Assembly: GCA_029552065.1 (NCBI GenBank)
Contig: JAKPEG010000067.1
Coordinates: forward strand, 1-57,493
Length of the DNA stretch: 57,493 bases
Direction of reading: 5' to 3'
DNA from: Actinomycetes bacterium
Lineage (GTDB): Bacteria; Actinomycetota; Actinomycetes; Actinomycetales; Dermatophilaceae
The notes under the pieces are model-generated. The model saw only the letters and a list, made by a program, of their open reading frames with translations. It was not told the DNA's origin and searched no databases. The stretch's first letter is position 1; each line of letters begins with the position of its first letter. The translations under genes were made by a program, and so were the position numbers. This document shows positions 53,037 through 57,493 of this stretch, one piece after another.

Positions 53037-53516
53037 TCAGAGGATTGCGGTGAGCACCGGCCGGCCCTGTTTCGCGGCCCGTCGGTAGAACTTGCGCAGC
53101 GCCTTGTAGCGCGGCTGCAGCCAGTCGTGGAAGACGTCCCGCTCGTGCCAGAAGCCCGGGTAGATGTCGGCGGCCTGCATGGCGTCGACGTCGATCCGCT
53201 CGCCGAGCTCGGCCGCCGTGAGGTTGTCCAGGGCGGCCGAGATCTTCCGCACGGTGGGGGCGTCGATGAGGTGGGCCTTGCCGTTGCCGAGGTCCGGCCC
53301 GATCGGCTCGCCCCCGAAGATCGCCTGGCCGGTCGCGGTCTCGGCGTCGTATGCCGTGCCGGTGAGCAGCCAGTGGATCCCGTGCCACGCGGTGTCGAGA
53401 TCGACACCGCGCTTGGGATCAGGGGGTTCGTCCTCCACGAGCTCGGCGGCGCGACCGGGTTTGGCGAGCACGGCCTCGTGCTCCTCCTCGGTCAGCGCAC
53501 GCGCCGTCCAGGTCAT
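53037..53516 (-). CDS. DUF1877 family protein (YfbM-like)
   Basis: 159 residues. WHGIHWLLTGTAYDAETATG, FGGEPIGPDLGNGKAHLI and FWHERDVFHDWLQPRYKALR match DUF1877, small soluble proteins of unknown function sometimes placed near toxins or immunity genes. ATG at 53516 or 53522. It lies between the ligase and the nuclease-like gene. Confidence 0.75.
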   Translation of the reverse strand: MTWTARALTEEEHEAVLAKPGRAAELVEDEPPDPKRGVDLDTAWHGIHWLLTGTAYDAETATGQAIFGGEPIGPDLGNGKAHLIDAPTVRKISAALDNLTAAELGERIDVDAMQAADIYPGFWHERDVFHDWLQPRYKALRKFYRRAAKQGRPVLTAIL

Positions 53517-53627
53517 GACCATGACGCGGCATTATGCCGTGCCCAGGTGAACCCTCGACGTCCCTCGGGTGACAGGCACCCGACCGCGCCGCCGAGCACA
53601 CTCTCCCGGAGCCGCCCTGTCCCGCAC

Positions 53628-53669
53628 CGTGTGACCTGGCACAGGTCCCCACCGGAGCCAGGTCACACG
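53628..53669. repeat. Long hairpin element, copy 1
   Basis: 13-base perfect arms CGTGTGACCTGGC (53628-53640) and GCCAGGTCACACG (53657-53669), with inner AGGT/ACC pairing and loop CCCC. Located just after the nuclease-like gene on its strand. Confidence 0.9.
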
Positions 53670-53728
53670 ATCGTGGCGAGGGCCTCCCCGACCGGACACC
53701 CCGGCCCGCACGGCCTGGCCCGGCCGGG

Positions 53729-54787
53729 CTATCCGCGGGCCTGCAGGAGCAGCTCCAGCTCGGCCGCCGTCGCACACGCGTGCGGCACCGTCTCCTCCCA
53801 GCCGTAGCGGACTACCGCCCAGTCGGCCGCGACCGCCCGGCGGCTCTTGGCCCGGTCGGTCACCAAAGCCCGGCCGCGGTGGAAGCGCAGCCCGTCGAGC
53901 TCGACGAGCAGCCGCTGCGCCTCGAAGGCACGGTCCATCCGTTGTCTGCCGGGGTGCCCACCGGTCTGCCCACTGTCCTGCCCACTGATCTGCCCGCCGA
54001 GCTCGCCGATCTGCCCGCCGATCTGCCCGCCGAGCTCGCCGAGCGGCACCTGGGCCCGGCCGATCGGCAACCCGTGCGCCCGGAGCACGCCCCGGACGAA
54101 ACGGACCTCCAGCGCCCCTTGCGCACCATCGCCGACGTCGCTGAGCATCCCCCGCACGATCGCCCGTCGACCGTGGCGGGCCCACGAGCCCAGCTCGGCG
54201 AGCACCCGCTCCCGGGTGGTGAGCCGGTCGCCGATCGCCCGGGCGAGGATCGCGGCGAGTTCGTCGGTCGAGAGGGTCTGGGCTAGGTCGACGAGGGTGC
54301 GCTCGACGGTGACCCGGGGCGGCATACCGCGCACGACATAGGGCACCCGGGTGCGGCGCACGTCGATGCCGGGCGGGGCGACGACCTGGCGGGTGGCGGG
54401 CACGAGCAACTCGATCGTCCGCCCCGGCCGCTCGACCAACCCCCACGCGTATGCCGCGCTCCCCCCGCGCAGCGCCGCCTCCGGACCCGCTGCGAGGACG
54501 GCGGCACAGGCCCGGGTGTGCCAGTCAATCGGTCCGGTCCGGGTGAGGTAGACCCCTCGATGCAGCCGGGTCCACCGCCGAGAATCCACCCGCCAGGCCA
54601 AGGCAGCATCGCTGAGGCGGGTGCCGGAGCCGATGCCGCAGCTGGGACCGGGGCCGGGGCCGGCACCGGAGCCGGCACCGGAGCCGGCGACCGCCTGGGC
54701 GCGGGTGAGCAGGCCCGCGGCGGCATACCCGTCCTCGTCCCATCGTGGGGACGGAGACGGGCTCGCAGCGGACGAGGCCCGGCTCAT
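53729..54787 (-). CDS. AbiEi-like N-terminus with PDDEXK (DUF559/Vsr-like) nuclease domain
   Basis: 352 residues. The N-terminal 120 residues resemble the winged-helix AbiEi antitoxin-type domain (WRVDSRRWTRLHRGVYLTRT, ALRGGSAAYAWGL). The C-terminal part has the nuclease pattern RMDRAFE ... LLVELDG ... RAVAADWAVVRYGW, with Asp and ExD for metal binding. Within the nuclease fold, between two core strands, sits an insertion of about 35 Gly/Gln residues of the GGQIGGQ type made by a 12-base tandem repeat; a second Gly/Pro/Ser repeat (about 35-55) lies near the N-terminus. Such proteins are widespread in Actinobacteria without proven function. The gene is bracketed by two copies of a long hairpin. 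Confidence 0.72.
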   Translation of the reverse strand: MSRASSAASPSPSPRWDEDGYAAAGLLTRAQAVAGSGAGSGAGPGPGPSCGIGSGTRLSDAALAWRVDSRRWTRLHRGVYLTRTGPIDWHTRACAAVLAAGPEAALRGGSAAYAWGLVERPGRTIELLVPATRQVVAPPGIDVRRTRVPYVVRGMPPRVTVERTLVDLAQTLSTDELAAILARAIGDRLTTRERVLAELGSWARHGRRAIVRGMLSDVGDGAQGALEVRFVRGVLRAHGLPIGRAQVPLGELGGQIGGQIGELGGQISGQDSGQTGGHPGRQRMDRAFEAQRLLVELDGLRFHRGRALVTDRAKSRRAVAADWAVVRYGWEETVPHACATAAELELLLQARG

Positions 54788-54857
54788 GGGACCAGCCTGC
54801 GCCCTGCGGGCTCCGGGCGTCGGCGGTCATCCACAGGCCCGCCCGGTCGTCCCCGAT

Positions 54858-54899
54858 CGTGTGACCTGGCACAGGTGGGGACCGGTGCCAGGTCACACG
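54858..54899. repeat. Long hairpin element, copy 2
   Basis: Same 13-base arms as copy 1 (54858-54870, 54887-54899). The inner sequence differs (GGGG loop, GGCAC/GTGCC pairing extended). It lies in the divergent gap before Ku. Confidence 0.9.
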
Positions 54900-54982
54900 A
54901 TGCGAGGAAGTGCCGTTGTGGCAGAGGTATGCCGTGGGTCATGCTGGTGACTCACGTGATGGGTGGGGAAGGTGGGACGTCG

Positions 54983-55897
54983 ATGCGGGCGATGTGGAAG
55001 GGCGCGGTGTCCTTCGGACTGGTCAATGTGCCGGTCAAGCTCTACTCCGCGACCGAGAACCACGACCTGAGCTTCCGTCAGGTTCATCGGACCGACGGTG
55101 GGCAGATCCGCTACCAGCGGGTGTGCAGCGTGTGCGGCGAGATCGTCGCCTACGACGACGTCGCCAAGGGCTACGAGACCGAGGACGGCCAGCTGGTCGT
55201 GCTCACCGACGAGGACCTCAAGTCGCTGCCCAACCAGAGCAGCAAGGAGGTCGCCGTCGCGAAGTTCGTTCCCGCCGACCAGATCGACCCCATGCTCATG
55301 GACAAGGCCTACTACCTCGAGCCGGAGAGGGCCGCGACCAAGGCCTACGCCCTCCTGCGCGACGCGCTCGAGGCGGCCGACCGGGTGGCGCTGGTCACCG
55401 TGTCGATCCGCACCCGGATGACGATGGCGGTCCTGCGGGTGCACGAGGGGGTCATCGTCCTGCAGACCCTGCTGTGGCCCGACGAGATCCGCTCGGCCGA
55501 CCAGGTCAACCTCGGCGACACCGGGCACGCGAGCGACAAGGAGCTCGCGATGGCCCGGATGCTCGTCGACTCGCTCTCCGGGGACTACGACCCGCAGGAG
55601 TTCGAGGACGACTACGCCACCGCCGTGCACGAGCTCGTCGCGGCCAAGGTCGAGGGTGCCGCTCCCGTCGCGGCCCCGGCGGCTGCCGACACCGGCGAGG
55701 TCGTCGACCTGCTCGAGGCCCTCCAGCGCAGCGTCGACCGGGCCAAGGCGGCCCGCGGCGAGCCGGTCGCCCCCTCGCCCGCGCAGGCGCCGGCGAAGCC
55801 GACCGCGAGGACGACGGCCGCCACACCGGTGAAGAAGACCGCCGACGACCCGGCCGCACCGGTGAAGAAGACCGCCGCCAAGCGCAAGGCCGGCTGA
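54983..55897 (+). CDS. ku: Non-homologous end joining protein Ku
   Basis: 304 residues. RAMWKGAVSFGLVNVPVKLY at the N-terminus, a core with VCSVCGEIVAYDDVAKGYE, YYLEPERAATKAYALL and TLLWPDEIR, then a Pro/Ala/Lys-rich basic tail (PVKKTA repeats, KRKAG). It forms a ring on DNA ends and recruits the ligase and polymerase encoded about 2-3 kb away. ATG at 54983 follows GGAAGGTGGG. Only four bases from nei. Confidence 0.95.
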   Translation: MRAMWKGAVSFGLVNVPVKLYSATENHDLSFRQVHRTDGGQIRYQRVCSVCGEIVAYDDVAKGYETEDGQLVVLTDEDLKSLPNQSSKEVAVAKFVPADQIDPMLMDKAYYLEPERAATKAYALLRDALEAADRVALVTVSIRTRMTMAVLRVHEGVIVLQTLLWPDEIRSADQVNLGDTGHASDKELAMARMLVDSLSGDYDPQEFEDDYATAVHELVAAKVEGAAPVAAPAAADTGEVVDLLEALQRSVDRAKAARGEPVAPSPAQAPAKPTARTTAATPVKKTADDPAAPVKKTAAKRKAG

Positions 55898-55901
55898 CCG
55901 G

Positions 55902-56828
55902 ATGCCCGAAGGTCACACCCTGCACCGCCTCGCAGGGTCGCTCGACACCGCCTTCGCCGGGACCACCCCGGCCGTCTCCAGCCCCCAGGGACGATTCGCC
56001 GACGGGGCCGCCCTGCTCGACGGGCGCGCCTTCGTCGGGGCGCAGGCCTGGGGCAAGCACCTGTTCGCCGAGTTCGCCGGCGAGGCCTACCTGCACGTGC
56101 ACCTCGGCCTCATCGGCACCTTCGACGTCACCCCGCTGCCACGCGACGACGACGGCGGGTATGCCGTGCCCCCGCCGGTCGGTGCCGTCCGGGTCAGACT
56201 GCTCTCGGCCGGAGGACCCCCGTCGCCGGAGCACCCGGGTGGGCGGGCGGCATACGTCGCAGACCTGCGTGGGGCGACCTTGTGCGAAGTGGCGACCCCG
56301 GACCAGGTGGACGACGTCGTCGCGCGGCTCGGGCCGGATCCGCTCCGCGCGCACGCCGATCCGGAGCGGGCCTGGGCGCGGATCAGCAAGAGCCAGCGCT
56401 CGATCGCCGACCTACTCATGGACCAAGCCGTGCTCGCCGGGGTGGGCAACGTCTACCGCTGCGAGGTGCTCTTCCGGCACCGGGTCGACCCGCACCGGCC
56501 CGGTCGGGAGATCCGCCGGGCGACCTGGGAGAAGATCTGGGCGGACCTGCGGCTGTTGCTTCCGATCGGCGTTCGGCTCGGGCAGATCGTCACGATGGAC
56601 GACCAGGTGCAGGAGGCGTTGCTCGGCGGCTACGACCCGGCCGCCGTGCCGATCAGCCCGACCGGCGTCTCGGCATGGCGGCCGAACCCCCAGGGTGCGC
56701 TGGAGCGGCGCTACTACGTCTACAAGCGTCAGGGCGAGCTGTGTCGGGTCTGCGGCTCGCGGATCCGCACCGCCCAGGTCGCCGGCCGCAACCTCTACTG
56801 GTGCGGCCGCTGCCAGCGTCGCCGCTGA
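55902..56828 (+). CDS. nei: Endonuclease VIII-like DNA glycosylase
   Basis: 308 residues. N-terminal MPEGHTLHRLA (catalytic Pro2 and Glu3), RISKSQRSIADLLMDQ with helix-two-turn-helix, LAGVGNVYRCEVLF and a C-terminal CxxC...CxxC zinc finger (CRVCGSRI, YWCGRCQRR). It removes oxidised bases and cuts the abasic strand. Starts four bases after Ku and is probably in the same transcript, linking base-excision and end-joining repair. Confidence 0.93.
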   Translation: MPEGHTLHRLAGSLDTAFAGTTPAVSSPQGRFADGAALLDGRAFVGAQAWGKHLFAEFAGEAYLHVHLGLIGTFDVTPLPRDDDGGYAVPPPVGAVRVRLLSAGGPPSPEHPGGRAAYVADLRGATLCEVATPDQVDDVVARLGPDPLRAHADPERAWARISKSQRSIADLLMDQAVLAGVGNVYRCEVLFRHRVDPHRPGREIRRATWEKIWADLRLLLPIGVRLGQIVTMDDQVQEALLGGYDPAAVPISPTGVSAWRPNPQGALERRYYVYKRQGELCRVCGSRIRTAQVAGRNLYWCGRCQRRR

Positions 56829-56977
56829 CCGCGTGCGGGGCCGCGACCGGGCGGTGCGCACAGGTGGCGGAAATGGGCCGGGAACAGCCCGCCGAATCGG
56901 CCCATCTCCGCACCTCGCGCGCTGCGGGGCGCTGCAGGGGCCGCTGCGGGACCCCGCGCGACCATAGCCTGAGGTCC

Positions 56978-57256
56978 ATGAGCAGGGAATCGGACCTCAA
57001 GGAGCTCACCGCCCAGGCGGGGGGCGCCTTCCGGAGCGGCCAGCACTTCTTCGTCGCCAAGCTCAAGCTCAGCGCCTGGGGTCCACCGGGTCACGGCGAG
57101 CTCCCGGCCTGGGGGGAGAGCCTCGAGGCGGTCGAGGCCGCCGGGTGGGTGCTGGATCGCTGGACGGTCGCCGCCGACGCGGGCGGGGGGATGGCGGCAT
57201 ACCCGGTCTTCCGCCGAAGCGACGGCCTGGGCACTCAGCCACGCGACCGCGCCTGA
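56978..57256 (+). CDS. Small conserved-looking hypothetical protein
   Basis: 92 residues, soluble, one domain with two strands and a helix (FFVAKLKLSAWG, ESLEAVEAAGWVLDRWTVAA, AYPVFRRSD). The layout resembles DUF4177-type small proteins but the match is not firm. ATG at 56978 has GAGG seven bases upstream. Confidence 0.55.
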   Translation: MSRESDLKELTAQAGGAFRSGQHFFVAKLKLSAWGPPGHGELPAWGESLEAVEAAGWVLDRWTVAADAGGGMAAYPVFRRSDGLGTQPRDRA

Positions 57257-57481
57257 GCGTCGTCGAGCCGCCCCTCGGCCGTGCGCCACCGGCGGGGACG
57301 TGCGCGGGGACGGGTGTCCGCCGTCGGCGAACGGCACCGCGCACGGTCGCGCGGGGGGAACAGCACGGCATACGGGGGCGTTTGCAGAGGAACCGAGATG
57401 TCACGCGCCCGTAACCGGCCAGGTGGGCCGGCGCGGCACGATTACCATCGAGGCAGTCGAGAACCAAGGAGTGGTGAGGCA
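57257..57481. promoter_or_regulatory. Leader of the gene at the window edge
   Basis: No gene. Upstream region of the 57482 start; AAGGAG at about 57466-57471 is the ribosome-binding site. A GGCATAC word sits at about 57,367. Promoter elements are not clear. Confidence 0.45.
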
Positions 57482-57493
57482 ATGTTCGAACGG
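57482..57493 (+). CDS. clpC: Start of a gene cut by the window edge, probably clpC
   Basis: Only ATG TTC GAA CGG (Met-Phe-Glu-Arg) is inside. ClpC proteins of Actinobacteria begin MFERF and the gene often follows lsr2. AAGGAG lies about 10 bases upstream. Four codons cannot prove identity. Confidence 0.5.

Overview
The window is about 70% GC, chromosomal DNA of a high-GC Gram-positive bacterium (Actinobacteria). Lsr2, Ku plus LigD-type proteins, a RipA-like NlpC/P60 hydrolase, GTG starts, GTGA start/stop overlaps and the order ftsH-folE-folP-folB/K-DUF3180 ... nadB-nadC-lysS-lsr2 ... (clpC) all point there. The gene set and an extreme over-use of the word GTATGCC/GGCATAC suggest a Micrococcales member, possibly Intrasporangiaceae-like; the family-level call is inference.

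Layout. 1-12 kb: a left-handed beta-helix protein, topA, a YjbR-like protein, a Ser-rich secreted protein translationally coupled to a NarL-type two-component system, a TipA-like MerR regulator with its probable operator, tmk-holB and an exported TAP-type peptidase. 12-18 kb: tRNA-Thr(CGT) followed directly by a vapBC module, a VOC protein, a TetR regulator divergent from an NADP-binding oxidoreductase with two palindromic operators between them, a short-chain dehydrogenase remnant, an orphan contractile-tail sheath protein, a small MerR regulator and a GalT-like DUF4921 protein. 18-25 kb: NlpC/P60 endopeptidase and a copper cluster (OmpR-type response regulator and kinase divergent from a Tat-exported multicopper oxidase and a Met-rich membrane protein) with a shared candidate operator. 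25-33 kb: epimerase-like protein, metallo-beta-lactamase-fold protein, a holin/phosphodiesterase fusion, ppa divergent from dacB, then a zinc metalloprotease, tilS and hpt.

33.05-34.07 kb is a gene-free block of nested inverted and tandem repeats directly in front of ftsH. 34-39 kb is the ftsH-folate operon, including a FolB-FolK fusion. 39-44 kb interrupts the usual actinobacterial order with a LiaF-like protein, a lipoprotein, an orphan NuoD homologue, a P450 and a MidA/NDUFAF7-type methyltransferase; MidA-type enzymes modify the NuoD homologue in mitochondria, so the pair may belong together. 44-51 kb holds a DUF2520 protein, nadB-nadC, an SMC-like AAA ATPase, lysS, a small membrane protein and lsr2. 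51-57 kb is a DNA-repair block (LigD polymerase, ATP-dependent ligase, DUF1877 protein, an AbiEi/nuclease-like protein bracketed by two near-identical long hairpins, Ku, Nei) lying between lsr2 and what looks like the first four codons of clpC.

The signals least explained by ordinary annotation are the GTATGCC word, the repeat block before ftsH, the orphan sheath gene, the NuoD/MidA neighbourhood and the paired hairpins around the nuclease-like gene. All calls come from reading the sequence; no database search was run, and counts are by eye.
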